Assembly: GCA_903929315.1 (NCBI GenBank)
Contig: CAIYUC010000162.1
Coordinates: 1 to 33,537, forward strand
DNA from: an uncultured Bacteroidales bacterium
GTDB taxonomy: Bacteria; Bacteroidota; Bacteroidia; Bacteroidales; FEN-979
Direction: 5' to 3'
Length of the DNA: 33,537 nt
In this document: piece by piece, positions 17,559 to 26,273 of the stretch
How the letters are laid out: every line of letters begins with the position of its first letter
Position numbering within the stretch: the stretch's first letter is position 1
Program-made: the position numbers and the translations under genes
The notes under the pieces: model-generated
Databases searched by the model: none
Told to the model about the DNA's origin: nothing
Seen by the model: only the letters and a program-made list of their open reading frames with translations

Positions 17559-19001
17559 TTATAGCCCGATTCCATAGTATGCCCTTAAACCGTTTGGATA
17601 AATACCTTCCAATAAAACCCCTCCCTTTTTCGTGCTCAACGCATCTTTCAGATCCTGGGTTGAATGAACGGGTTGTTTATCAATAGCAATAACGATAAAG
17701 CCTTCTCTGATTCCTGAACTCTTTAAAAGACCATTGTCCAACCGTGTGATCTGAAAACCATCATCCAGGTGGAAACGGTTCTTTTCATTTTGCGTAATAC
17801 GCTGGAAAGTGGCGCCATAAATTATTATCTGGTTGTTTTTAACGACTGCAAGGCTTCCGCTTTCACTTTGCAATGTAACCGGGAGGTCGATCGTCTTCCC
17901 TTCTCTTTCAATCTTAACATTGATCTTATCACCGGGATTATGTTGAGCGATAATTTCCAGTAATTCAGATTTGCTGTTGACAGGCATATCATTTATCTGC
18001 AAAACGACATCTCCTTTTTTAAAGCCTGCCATGGCAGCTGCTCCACCTTCGACCACATCCTCCACATAAACGCCTTTTACATCCGGGAAACCCTCATCTT
18101 TGGCAAACTGTGCATCAATCTCCTTATAATAAATTCCCAGATAAGCCCTGTCAACTTTCCCATGTGAAATGAAGTCATCCACCACTTTCTTTACAATATT
18201 CGAAGGTATTGCAAAGGAATAACCGACAAAACTGCCGGTTCCTGAGGCAATAGCAGCGTTGATCCCGATCAGTTCGCCTTTTGTATTGACCAGCGCTCCG
18301 CCACTATTCCCCGGATTTACAGCCGCATCCGTCTGAATGAACGATTCAACTGAACCCTGTGAACCCAGTATGTTGATATCCCTTGCTTTTGCACTCACGA
18401 TTCCTGCAGTCACAGTCGATGTCAAGTTGAATGGATTACCTACTGCCAAAACCCATTCTCCCACTCTTACATCATCGGAATTCCCGAATTGTAAAGCAGA
18501 AAGGTTTTTCTCGTCAATTTTGATTACCGCCAGGTCAGTGCTTGGATCCGTTCCCACGATGGTACCTTTGTATACTCTCTTATCATTGAGGGTGACGGTA
18601 ATTTTGTCTGCATCCTGTACGACATGATTATTGGTCACAATAAAACCTTCCGGTGAAATGATCACACCTGAACCTACGGCTGTTAATGCCCTGTATCTCT
18701 CATCGGGCATTTGCTGACCAAAATTGAACAGGTCGAAGAAATCATCATAAACCCCGCTTTTGCGTTGAAATTCGGTTTTGATGTGAACCACAGCAGGAAC
18801 TGACAAAGCTGCAGGGATTTCAAAATCCGGCAGGTTAAACCCCGCATTCAGGGAATAATTTACCGGACGCACCGGTAACCTTTGATCAGCATGATAGGAA
18901 TATTGAATGGGCCGCTCTTTCTTTTCAGTTAGTTTATACAAACCTAATGATATGGCCCCACCAATAATAGCAATGAATAAAATACCAACAATCCTTTTCA
19001 T
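17559..19001 (-). CDS. htrA: Do/HtrA-family serine protease
   Basis: A periplasmic quality-control protease of the DegP/DegQ class. Residues 5-22 form an N-terminal signal or anchor helix. The trypsin-like domain has a complete triad: His126 in TNNHVV, Asp156 in STDLAVIKI and Ser233 in GNSGGALVN. PDZ1 (about 275-375) holds AYLGIYYKEI and GGAAAMAGFKKGDVV. A shorter, diverged PDZ2 (about 395-478) holds GIREGFIVIAIDKQPV. The length of 480 matches DegP/DegQ. It probably shares a transcript with rpoD downstream. No clear promoter box was found in the 310-nt gap upstream. Confidence 0.94.
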   Translation of the reverse strand: MKRIVGILFIAIIGGAISLGLYKLTEKKERPIQYSYHADQRLPVRPVNYSLNAGFNLPDFEIPAALSVPAVVHIKTEFQRKSGVYDDFFDLFNFGQQMPDERYRALTAVGSGVIISPEGFIVTNNHVVQDADKITVTLNDKRVYKGTIVGTDPSTDLAVIKIDEKNLSALQFGNSDDVRVGEWVLAVGNPFNLTSTVTAGIVSAKARDINILGSQGSVESFIQTDAAVNPGNSGGALVNTKGELIGINAAIASGTGSFVGYSFAIPSNIVKKVVDDFISHGKVDRAYLGIYYKEIDAQFAKDEGFPDVKGVYVEDVVEGGAAAMAGFKKGDVVLQINDMPVNSKSELLEIIAQHNPGDKINVKIEREGKTIDLPVTLQSESGSLAVVKNNQIIIYGATFQRITQNEKNRFHLDDGFQITRLDNGLLKSSGIREGFIVIAIDKQPVHSTQDLKDALSTKKGGVLLEGIYPNGLRAYYGIGL

Positions 19002-19311
19002 ATTTCAATAACCTTTATAGGAGAAATTTTAAAAAGTTCCGGTTTAGAACGATTCTTTATACGCAATAGTATTTACTTGATTTGTTAAAAATTGTTAAAG
19101 CTGTAAAATGTAACAAAAAAACAATTTTCGCCCCAACAAGATATATTTTCCTATGAGTGACATGTATTACCTTTTGATTTTAGAACGATTAATGTCTTTA
19201 ATGATAAATTATGAATTTATGGGCTATATATTGTCAGACCCGTCATTTCCCACATAGTTGTATACAAGATACAATTCATTAACAATCAACAACATCTAAT
19301 ATATAAAATGT
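19002..19311. other. divergent intergenic region, no gene seen
   Basis: This 310-nt A/T-rich region separates the HtrA and exported phosphatase genes. It holds a 12-bp direct repeat TTTAGAACGATT (19043-19054 and 19179-19190) and a near-promoter TACCTTTTG at about 19169, one base too long for the consensus. No heptamer array or RNA gene is visible, unlike most other gaps in the window. Confidence 0.5.
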
Positions 19312-20409
19312 ATGAATGAACGTCTGTTACTCCTGATTCTGTGGTTTGCCTGGTTTCATTGTTTTGGGCAAACCCCGACAAAAAGACAGAATACCGGTAT
19401 CACCGAAAACTATGCCAATATTAAATGGCAAAGTAATAAAGGTCATAATGTCAGGATCATTTTTTATAATGTTGAGAATCTTTATGATCCTTACAATGAC
19501 ACAACAAAAATGGATGATGAATTTACTTCCATGGGGACAAGGAGATGGACCTATGCAAAATTCCTTGAAAAGATCTTTCATCTTTCCAGGGTTTTCTTGT
19601 CCATAGGAGAATGGGATCCACCGGCCATTGTAGGGATGTGCGAAATTGAGAACCTTTATGTTCTCAGGAAGCTCATCTATGATACCCCATTGAAATGTGT
19701 CAAATACAGGATCATTCACTATGATTCTCCGGATATCCGGGGAGTTGATGTAGCCTTGATTTACAGACCTGAGAAGTTCAATGTACTTTATTCAAAAAGT
19801 TTTAAAGTGATTTTTCCGTTTGATAGTCTTTCCCATACAAGGGATATTCTGTATGTCAAAGGAACAGTCTTTAAAAGTGATACGGTTCATCTCTTCATCA
19901 ACCACTGGCCTTCACGTCGCGGGGGATATAAGGAATCCACACCGAAAAGGAATTTTGTTGCCATGCTTTTAAAAAGTAAAGTTGATTCTCTTTTATCCGG
20001 GAATCATCATTCAAATATTATCATTATGGGGGATTTCAATGATGAACCGGGAAATGAAAGCCTGTGCAAAATCCTGAAGGCCAAACCTGACTCCCAACAT
20101 TTTCAACTTACTGACCTTATTAATCTCATGGCAGTGAAAACCAGCGATTGGAATCAGGGTACAATAAAGTACCAGGGGAAATGGTCCATCTTTGACCAGT
20201 TCATTGTTTCGGGGTCGCTCTTCAGGGAAGAGAACGGAATTCATACTTCCCTGGAAGATGCACATATATTCACAGCAGATTTTTTGTTAAACGATGACGC
20301 CCGTTTCCTCGGATCCAAGCCAAACCGGACCTACGTTGGTCCAAGATATAATGGGGGCTTTTCTGATCACTTGCCGATTTACCTGGATCTATGGAAACTT
20401 GATAATTGA
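19312..20409 (+). CDS. exported endonuclease/exonuclease/phosphatase family protein
   Basis: A metal-dependent phosphoesterase of the DNase I-like EEP superfamily, 365 residues, with a signal peptide (about residues 4-20, LLLLILWFAWFHCFGQ). The catalytic motifs are complete: FYNVENLYD (Asn53), MCEIEN (metal-binding Glu111 or Glu113), NHWPSRRGG (His198), MGDFNDEP (Asp241, Asn243) and SDHLPIY near the C-terminus. Its substrate could be nucleic acid, a phospholipid or a sugar phosphate. Export points to extracellular nucleic acid or phosphate scavenging. The TGA stop overlaps the first unit of a GATTACG array. Confidence 0.9.
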   Translation: MNERLLLLILWFAWFHCFGQTPTKRQNTGITENYANIKWQSNKGHNVRIIFYNVENLYDPYNDTTKMDDEFTSMGTRRWTYAKFLEKIFHLSRVFLSIGEWDPPAIVGMCEIENLYVLRKLIYDTPLKCVKYRIIHYDSPDIRGVDVALIYRPEKFNVLYSKSFKVIFPFDSLSHTRDILYVKGTVFKSDTVHLFINHWPSRRGGYKESTPKRNFVAMLLKSKVDSLLSGNHHSNIIIMGDFNDEPGNESLCKILKAKPDSQHFQLTDLINLMAVKTSDWNQGTIKYQGKWSIFDQFIVSGSLFREENGIHTSLEDAHIFTADFLLNDDARFLGSKPNRTYVGPRYNGGFSDHLPIYLDLWKLDN

Positions 20410-20428
20410 TTACGGATTACGGATTACG
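20408..20428. repeat. 7-bp tandem array, unit GATTACG (3 units)
   Basis: Three perfect GATTACG units start two bases into the stop region of the upstream gene (TGA at 20407-20409). The same heptamer in other register (ATTACGA) occurs inside the FISUMP gene at 22963-22990. Confidence 0.85.
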
Positions 20429-20497
20429 GAAAAGTTTGAATTCTTTGGTCTAAAAGAATATTGAATATTAATCAACGAATGTTGAAGTTCGAAAACC

Positions 20498-20527
20498 GGC
20501 TCGTGCGCGTTTGTAACGCGTGCGTAG
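20498..20527. repeat. GC-rich palindromic dispersed repeat, copy B
   Basis: It begins GGCTCGTGCGCGTTTGT and ends AACGCGTGCGTAG, so it can fold on itself. It aligns with 13791-13820 and with the complement of 26296-26326 and 26350-26380. Confidence 0.8.
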
Positions 20528-20563
20528 TAACATCACATTCTACCCTGTATCCCAAGCCCACAC

Positions 20564-20596
20564 ATCGAGTATCCAGGATCAAGCATCCAGTATCAG
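20564..20596. repeat. 7-bp array, diverged ATCGAGT/ATCCAGT units
   Basis: Units ATCGAGT, ATCCAGG, ATCAAGC, ATCCAGT and ATCAG(TA) follow in 7-bp register. The array lies about 20 nt beyond the stop of the leftward radical SAM gene. Confidence 0.75.
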
Positions 20597-20616
20597 TAAT
20601 TGAAACGGAATATGGA

Positions 20617-21780
20617 TTATTCCCAAACACCTGCTATTTTTGTCCCACAGAACTTGCAGGCCGAGCTTTTGAGATTATTTTGCAGGATGGCGAAACCCTG
20701 CCGTTCGATGACCGGCTTTTTACAATGAGGGCAATAGGTATTTTCGAAGGTTGTGCCGGGGACATTCCCTATGTAAACGTATTTCATGCCGGCTTTCATA
20801 GCAATGTTACGTGCCTGTTCAAGGATGGATTCAGGAGTATAGGGAAGATTTGTCAGTTTGTACAAAGGGAAAAAGCGTAAAAAATGAAGGGGACAATCCG
20901 TGAATCCGCTATTCACAAGCCAATTGCACATCTGTGTGATCATATCCAGATTATCCGTCCAGTTTGGGACAATAAGGTTGGTGATCTCCAGCCATACCCC
21001 TTCCTCCTTAATGATCTTCAGGGCATCCATTACAGGTTGTAAAGCTCCCCCGTTCAGTTTTTCATAAGTATCTTCGGTAAAAGATTTCAAATTGATATTC
21101 GCGGCATCTGTATATTTACAAAGATCGCGAAGCGGCTTTTCGTTGATGTAACCGTTGGAGATCAACAGGTTTTTCAATCCTCTTGCCCTGGCAAGTTTTG
21201 CCGTATCATAGGTATATTCATAAAATGCAATGGGTTCTGAGTAAGTATAGGCGATGGACTGGCAATGGCTGTTTACAGCTTCTTCTATTACTTTTACCGG
21301 CAATAGGTCGGCGTTCTGAGTCTTTCTGGGACTTTCCTGCGAGATCTCCCAATTCTGGCAATTCAGGCAAGCGAGGGTACAGCCGGCAGTGGCAATAGAA
21401 TAAGCACGGGTGGTTGGAAGAAAGTGGAATAATGGTTTTTTCTCAATCGGATCGACGTGAACGCTGCACGGATTTCCATAGGCAATCGTGTACAGCTTAT
21501 CATCTTTGACTACATGTGTCCGGCAGATGCTTTCCTGGCCTTCTTTAAGGATACAGTTATTCGGACAAATCCGGCATTTCACTCCTTTTGCCGTGACCGT
21601 ATAATAAGGAGATTCCTTGCTCCATTTCCATAATCCTTCAACGGGTAAAGGAAAGGCGCTATCGTTTATATTGACCATATTTTTTGAAAATGTTTCGGTT
21701 ACTTTCGTTCCTAAAGCAGTGGCAGCAATACCCATTGCGCTATAACGTAAAAATTCTCTTTTTGTCAGTTTTCTTTTCAT
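20617..21780 (-). CDS. amrS: AmmeMemoRadiSam system radical SAM enzyme
   Basis: A 387-residue radical SAM enzyme. The [4Fe-4S] motif is CTLACLNC (Cys134, 138, 141; Cx3Cx2C). It is preceded by the family's N-terminal cysteine cluster CRICPNNC plus Cys86 and followed by a C-terminal CPHCKKP and CKFCG pair that probably binds metal. It belongs to the AmmeMemoRadiSam trio; MEMO and AMMECR1 partners lie at 11482 and 28869. The N-terminus (KLTKREFLRYSAMGIAATAL) resembles a twin-arginine signal with KR in place of RR, so export is possible but odd for a SAM-dependent enzyme. The start at 21780 includes this segment. The biochemical reaction is not established to my knowledge. Confidence 0.9.
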   Translation of the reverse strand: MKRKLTKREFLRYSAMGIAATALGTKVTETFSKNMVNINDSAFPLPVEGLWKWSKESPYYTVTAKGVKCRICPNNCILKEGQESICRTHVVKDDKLYTIAYGNPCSVHVDPIEKKPLFHFLPTTRAYSIATAGCTLACLNCQNWEISQESPRKTQNADLLPVKVIEEAVNSHCQSIAYTYSEPIAFYEYTYDTAKLARARGLKNLLISNGYINEKPLRDLCKYTDAANINLKSFTEDTYEKLNGGALQPVMDALKIIKEEGVWLEITNLIVPNWTDNLDMITQMCNWLVNSGFTDCPLHFLRFFPLYKLTNLPYTPESILEQARNIAMKAGMKYVYIGNVPGTTFENTYCPHCKKPVIERQGFAILQNNLKSSACKFCGTKIAGVWE

Positions 21781-21919
21781 TCTAAAAATATAAAAAGAAA
21801 GAAAATGAGATCTTTTAAGTTGCTATTATTCCGACAGTAAAGCGTAATAAATTCTTTCATTTTTAGTCTATAAAGTTACAAATAAATTCAATATTAACGA
21901 CAAATTTTTTTCACCACCA

Positions 21920-21998
21920 AGGCGCCAAGACGCAATTCCACTCTCCTTTCCCCTCCCCAAATCAGGGAGGGGGAAATTTTCTTTGCGTCTTCGCGCCT
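21920..21998. repeat. nested hairpin repeat with CGCCAAGACGCAA arms
   Basis: The outer arms AGGCGCCAAGACGCAA (21920-21935) and TTTGCGTCTTCGCGCCT (21982-21998) pair with one mismatch. An inner hairpin TTTCCCCTCCC / GGGAGGGGGAAA sits between them. It shares its arm with the hairpin at 16496-16547. It lies in the 629-nt gap 21781-22409, which holds this repeat and the MITE and no gene I can support. Confidence 0.75.
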
Positions 21999-22091
21999 AC
22001 TATATAACTTGTTTTAATTATCTGAAATTCAGTATACTATTATGAGTGCTTTAAATTACACCGGAATTTTTTTGTTTATTACTTTTACTCT

Positions 22092-22284
22092 ATGACCTCA
22101 CCGCGGGGGGTTGTCTAATAAGTATAAAAAAGAAAATTTCACGCGGAGTTCCGCCGAGTTTTAAGCAGAGTCTCGCAAAGTTAAAACACATGTTTTCAAT
22201 TTTCTGCGAAACTCAGCGTTTCATCTGCGAGCCTCTGCGAGAAAAAAAAGAAACTTATCAGACACCCCCCTGGGGAGAGGTCAT
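22092..22284. mobile_element. MITE-like element with long terminal inverted repeats
   Basis: The left end (ATGACCTCACC, GGGGTTGTCTAATAAGTA) and the complement of the right end (ATGACCTCTCC, GGGGGGTGTCTGATAAGT) match over about 35-45 nt, and the inner parts (CGCGGAGTTCCGC versus CTCTGCGAG-type sequence) continue as imperfect arms. The whole 193-bp unit can fold as one hairpin and has no coding capacity. Its terminal sequence recurs at 33297-33327 beside an IS transposase, so it is probably a non-autonomous relative of that IS. Any target duplication is hard to see because the flanks are themselves inverted. Confidence 0.7.
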
Positions 22285-22409
22285 TTGGACGAATCGACCC
22301 CGTTTTGCCTACGCAGTTATCTGTTTTGAAGTTCCCATTGTTTCCAACGGGAGAATACTTCGCGGTAAAAGAAAAATAAATTAATTTGTAAAAACCTGAT
22401 TTACGAGGG

Positions 22410-25400
22410 TCAATCTTTCAGACATCTCACCGAAAACGCATTCGATTTGAACGCCGGATATACCGACACGCTTGGATCAGCATCGTTCATCCCATGCACC
22501 CAGGCTTTGTTTGTGCCGTGGGCTGTCGATGACCAGAAGAATGTTGCAAACCCCTGGAAATCCCAGGTTTTGTTTAAGTGCCTGGCACCGTATAGAAGAG
22601 CATTGAAGCCTGAAAATCCTGAATATTTCAAGGGACTGGCGGCAAAGGCATTGCTGATGTAATTTGCAAAAAGTGTATTCCAATCTATTTCCGAGGGAAC
22701 ATGCCATCCCGGCGGGCAAAGGCCTTGGTTGGAGAGGGTTTCGTCGTAGTTCATTAGCTCATCCCATTGGTAGACAGATGCTGGATGCTCGATACTCGAT
22801 GCTGGATTGTGATATTTCTCAGGGATACAGTTATCTCTCTGATCCAGGTTTGAAGTTATTTCTGTTCCATAATTCAAATTTTCTACCATCCAACACTGTG
22901 GGCCAATCTGAATTGTGGGATATACCTTGTTATCGCGAATGTCAGTCAGATCTGATCCGCAAATTACGAATGACGGATTACGAATTACGAATGATAGTAT
23001 AGCGCTGGCAGAACAAAGGGCAGAATTGGTATAGGTATAGGTGATCGTTTTTGTGCCAACACCTGCAATTGCAGGATAAAAGATCCCGTTTGTGACTCCC
23101 GGGCCTGAATAAGTTCCGCCAAGTGGAATTCCACCTTTTAATTTGAATGGTTTGGCATTGGTGGTGGTGATTGAATCGTTGCAGAGGGTGAATGTTACTA
23201 CCGACGCTAATGTTCCGCTCATAATGATCTTACCGGAGGATGCAGGATTACCGGAAACACAATTCAGATTTGAGGTCATGATACACCGGACACTATCACC
23301 ATTCAAAGGATTATAAGAATATGTTGTGGAATTCGTTCCAGCGTTAACTCCGTTTACTTTCCATTGATAAGAAGGATTTGCACCACCATTCACCGGAGTT
23401 GAAGTAAATGTGACACTATTCCCCGGACAGAAAGGATTTGTTGATGCAACGATGGAAACACCTGCTGGAACATTGTTATTCTGGATCATGGTGATGGTAT
23501 TTGATGTGGCAGGGTTTCCTGATGGACAAGCGATATTAGAAGTCAGGATACAGGATACCAAGTCACCGGACGCCGGAATGTAAGCGTAAACGGGATTATT
23601 TGAGCCAACAATAATTCCATTTACCTTCCATTGATATGAAGGTGCAGCACCTCCGTTCGTTGGTATTGAAGTGAATGTGACTGATGTTCCCTGGCAGAAA
23701 GGATTTGCAGAAGCTGAAATTGAAACACTCACCGAAAGATTCGGATTGACAATCATTGTAATTGTATTGCTGGTGGCCGGGTTTCCCGTTGGACACTGGA
23801 TATTTGAAGTAAGGATGCAGGATACCAAGTCACCGGATGCCGGAGTATACGAGTAGGTGGTACTATTCGTTCCAACGCTGATCCCGTTAACTTTCCACAG
23901 GTAAACAGGTATCGTGCCACCATTACCGGGTGTTGCGGTAAATGTAACGGTCGCACCTGAACAGACCGGGTTTGCAGAAGGTGAAATGGCAACACTGACA
24001 GGATTCAGCGGATTGACAATCATCTGTATGGTATTAGATGTCGCTGGGTTATTTGAGATGCAAACAGTAATGGAAGATGTTAAGATACAGGAAACCAAAT
24101 CCCCGTTGACCGGATTATCGGTATAGTTTGGACTATTTGTTCCAACACTGATTCCGTTTACCTTCCAAAGGTATGATGGTGTGGTTCCTCCATTTGTAGG
24201 AATTGCCGTGAAAATGACAGGTGTTCCTGCACAAATGTTGTTTATTGAGGAAGAAATACTGACTTTTACTGAATCTCCGGGATTTACCGTTACCGGAAAA
24301 TCAACCTTAGTTCCTGCACAACCCCCCAGTTTGGGTGTTATACTATATGTTACAATTCCAGCAGATGAGCCATTATTTGTGAGAACCTGGTTAATGATAA
24401 GTCCTGAATCGGGCGTAAAACCGGTTATATTTCCCAAGGTTAATGCGACAGTCCAATGAAAATTGGTACCCGGTTCATTGGAGGTTAAGGCAATATTGGT
24501 GGACTCTTCCGAACAGATAGTTTTTGAAAGAGGATTGTTAGTTATGGCAGGTTGCGGATTTGTGATCAGTTGAACCGTATCTCTCCCAGTGCATCCGTAA
24601 TTGTTGGTGACGGCAACCTCATATGTCCCCGCTTGGCTTGTTGTATAGGTCTGGCCGGAACCAACAGGCAGCATAGTGGTCAGATCTGTCCACTGGTATG
24701 TACATCCGGTGCAGGCCCCTGCGTCGAAGGTAAACTGGGTTCCGCTACAAACGGACCGGTCGGGGCCGAGTACCGGTATATAGGTCGGATTAATCGTAAT
24801 CTGCTGCCATGCCGTGTCGGTACGCTTGTCGATATGTCGTACAAACAGCGTTATATTGTATGAACCAGGCACCAAAAAGGTATGCGCAGGATTTTGGATG
24901 TAAGAATAATTTTCCGGACCCGATGCAGGATCTCCGAAATCCCAGTGGATGCTGTCAGGTTGAGGCCATATGGTAGATGTGAAGTTCACGGGTAAACCCT
25001 GGCAATGACCTGTATCATGAATATACACATAATACCGCTCAAGGTGTTGAACAAATCCCTGCAAACATATTCTTCCCTGCAGCCAGACCACATGAGGCCT
25101 AAAATTACACCCCAGTCCCTGGACTGTCGGAAAATTGATAACATCCACCGAATCCTCACCCTCATGTGTACAATAAATTTTATGGTCAGGTCCTCTCTGC
25201 AGTTGAGATGGGTAGATATTAGTCTGATGAATCAAAACTTCACTTTGTATGAACTGTGCAGAATCTGTTTTTGAAGCATCATACTGGTATATTTTCATAC
25301 AGGGGCAATAACCATCCCATCTTGAAATATACAGGAACCTGTTATCGATCGAGAATTCAGCAGTTGAAAACTCTCCATGTGTTGTGTTTAAGGTATTAAA

Positions 25401-26192
25401 GCAAAACATGGGAGTAATTTCCCCTGTTGAAGAATTGAACTGGCAAAATTCACTAAGGCTGTCATAAACGGTGATAAACCTTGTACCATCCGGTGAAAAT
25501 CGCATCATCTCCCCGCCCTGACCACTCGGCAAAATGGGCCAGTGAAGCATGATCAGGCTGTTGCTTATGACCGGATTCATATCGATCCCGGCCAATGTGA
25601 TATGATACGCAAGATACTGGGTGCTATTCTTGAATTTTCTAACCACGACCCAGGCATCCTTGTTATTTTTTGCCCTTGTTCCGGTGAGCATATCCTTTGT
25701 TTGCAACGCTCCTGCCACAGGGATGCCTGTCTGGCCCGGAGGTACATCGCCCAGGCCGCCATTCAATTTCATATCAACAATTGTGTATGTCAACCCTTTG
25801 GGATTCTGATTCAAGAGAGAAGAGTCTACATCCATCAGGAAAAGGAAATAAACACTATCTTCATCCATCTTTTTTACAGCAAACAAGGGTTGCGGAGCGA
25901 ACTGCCAGGAGCCAAGCAGTGAACCGTTAGGCATAACCTGCATATTCCTGTTATATACATAAGGCTCGTCTGCAAAAAACAAAAGGTTCCCTAATGAATC
26001 TGAAACAGAGGCAGCATAGCCTTCTAATGCAAATGTACTGGGAGCATTCGTAAGAGCTACAGGAGATCCTGAATTGAAATCAAGTCCTGCGCGGGCCCCG
26101 AAATACCAGATGTTGTTCTCTCCCTGGGAAAAAGAAAAAAGAGGGAAAAACAGAAAGGTAAAAATTAAAAACCGGGTAAACGTGTTCTTCAT
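22410..26192 (-). CDS. large secreted PKD/Ig-like protein with C-terminal FISUMP domain
   Basis: A 1260-residue cell-surface protein with a signal peptide (about residues 1-23, ending FSFSQG). The N-terminal 390 residues (NIWYFGARAGLDFNSGSP) look like the propeller found in gliding/T9SS-associated Bacteroidota proteins. A PKD domain follows (about 400-467; HWDFGDPASG). Four Ig/PKD-like repeats of about 88 residues span about 640-1005 (YQWKVNGI, SGDLVSCILTSN, GNPATSNTI). A FISUMP domain closes the protein (QCWMVENLNYGT, YQWDELMNY, LCPPGWHVPSEIDW). I start at the ATG at 26192; a GTG at 26195 is adjacent. Two heptamer arrays lie in frame inside it. No classic T9SS tail was seen. It is probably an adhesin or structural protein. 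Confidence 0.9.
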   Translation of the reverse strand: MKNTFTRFLIFTFLFFPLFSFSQGENNIWYFGARAGLDFNSGSPVALTNAPSTFALEGYAASVSDSLGNLLFFADEPYVYNRNMQVMPNGSLLGSWQFAPQPLFAVKKMDEDSVYFLFLMDVDSSLLNQNPKGLTYTIVDMKLNGGLGDVPPGQTGIPVAGALQTKDMLTGTRAKNNKDAWVVVRKFKNSTQYLAYHITLAGIDMNPVISNSLIMLHWPILPSGQGGEMMRFSPDGTRFITVYDSLSEFCQFNSSTGEITPMFCFNTLNTTHGEFSTAEFSIDNRFLYISRWDGYCPCMKIYQYDASKTDSAQFIQSEVLIHQTNIYPSQLQRGPDHKIYCTHEGEDSVDVINFPTVQGLGCNFRPHVVWLQGRICLQGFVQHLERYYVYIHDTGHCQGLPVNFTSTIWPQPDSIHWDFGDPASGPENYSYIQNPAHTFLVPGSYNITLFVRHIDKRTDTAWQQITINPTYIPVLGPDRSVCSGTQFTFDAGACTGCTYQWTDLTTMLPVGSGQTYTTSQAGTYEVAVTNNYGCTGRDTVQLITNPQPAITNNPLSKTICSEESTNIALTSNEPGTNFHWTVALTLGNITGFTPDSGLIINQVLTNNGSSAGIVTYSITPKLGGCAGTKVDFPVTVNPGDSVKVSISSSINNICAGTPVIFTAIPTNGGTTPSYLWKVNGISVGTNSPNYTDNPVNGDLVSCILTSSITVCISNNPATSNTIQMIVNPLNPVSVAISPSANPVCSGATVTFTATPGNGGTIPVYLWKVNGISVGTNSTTYSYTPASGDLVSCILTSNIQCPTGNPATSNTITMIVNPNLSVSVSISASANPFCQGTSVTFTSIPTNGGAAPSYQWKVNGIIVGSNNPVYAYIPASGDLVSCILTSNIACPSGNPATSNTITMIQNNNVPAGVSIVASTNPFCPGNSVTFTSTPVNGGANPSYQWKVNGVNAGTNSTTYSYNPLNGDSVRCIMTSNLNCVSGNPASSGKIIMSGTLASVVTFTLCNDSITTTNAKPFKLKGGIPLGGTYSGPGVTNGIFYPAIAGVGTKTITYTYTNSALCSASAILSFVIRNPSFVICGSDLTDIRDNKVYPTIQIGPQCWMVENLNYGTEITSNLDQRDNCIPEKYHNPASSIEHPASVYQWDELMNYDETLSNQGLCPPGWHVPSEIDWNTLFANYISNAFAASPLKYSGFSGFNALLYGARHLNKTWDFQGFATFFWSSTAHGTNKAWVHGMNDADPSVSVYPAFKSNAFSVRCLKD
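22777..22811. repeat. in-frame GATGCTG/GATACTC heptamer array inside the FISUMP domain
   Basis: Units GATGCTG, GATGCTC, GATACTC, GATGCTG and GATTGTG lie in 7-bp register within the coding sequence. On the coding strand they encode NPASSIEHPAS just before the conserved YQWDEL motif (about residues 1128-1139). The five units total 35 bp. No stop or frameshift results. Confidence 0.85.
22963..22990. repeat. in-frame ATTACGA heptamer array before the FISUMP domain
   Basis: Units ATTACGA, ATGACGG, ATTACGA and ATTACGA encode SFVIRNPSFVI on the coding strand (about residues 1068-1077), at the junction between the last Ig-like region and the FISUMP domain. The same heptamer forms the intergenic array at 20408-20428. 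Confidence 0.85.
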
Positions 26193-26215
26193 CACCCGTG
26201 ATTATTATTACCTAA

Positions 26216-26223
26216 CAAACTTA
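26216..26223 (-). promoter_or_regulatory. putative -7 box for the FISUMP gene
   Basis: Read leftward, TAAGTTTG matches TAnnTTTG and lies about 23 nt before the ATG at 26192. A TTTC about 25 nt upstream is a weak -33 match. Confidence 0.4.
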
Positions 26224-26273
26224 CATAATAATCATGAATTTTAAGGTTGAAAGATGAATTATTAGATCCATGC

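Noticed and set aside
19043-19190. 12-bp direct repeat TTTAGAACGATT between HtrA and the phosphatase gene
   Set aside because: Two short copies 136 bp apart in A/T-rich DNA may be chance; no palindromic symmetry or promoter alignment supports an operator.
20461-20880. Rightward 139-codon frame near the radical SAM gene
   Set aside because: It begins in repeats and then runs antisense to the C-terminus of the radical SAM gene, including its zinc-binding region.
23671-24459. Several rightward frames with similar peptides (VNVTVAPEQTGFAEGEMATL)
   Set aside because: They are antisense shadows of the four Ig-like repeats; the similarity reflects the repeats on the other strand.
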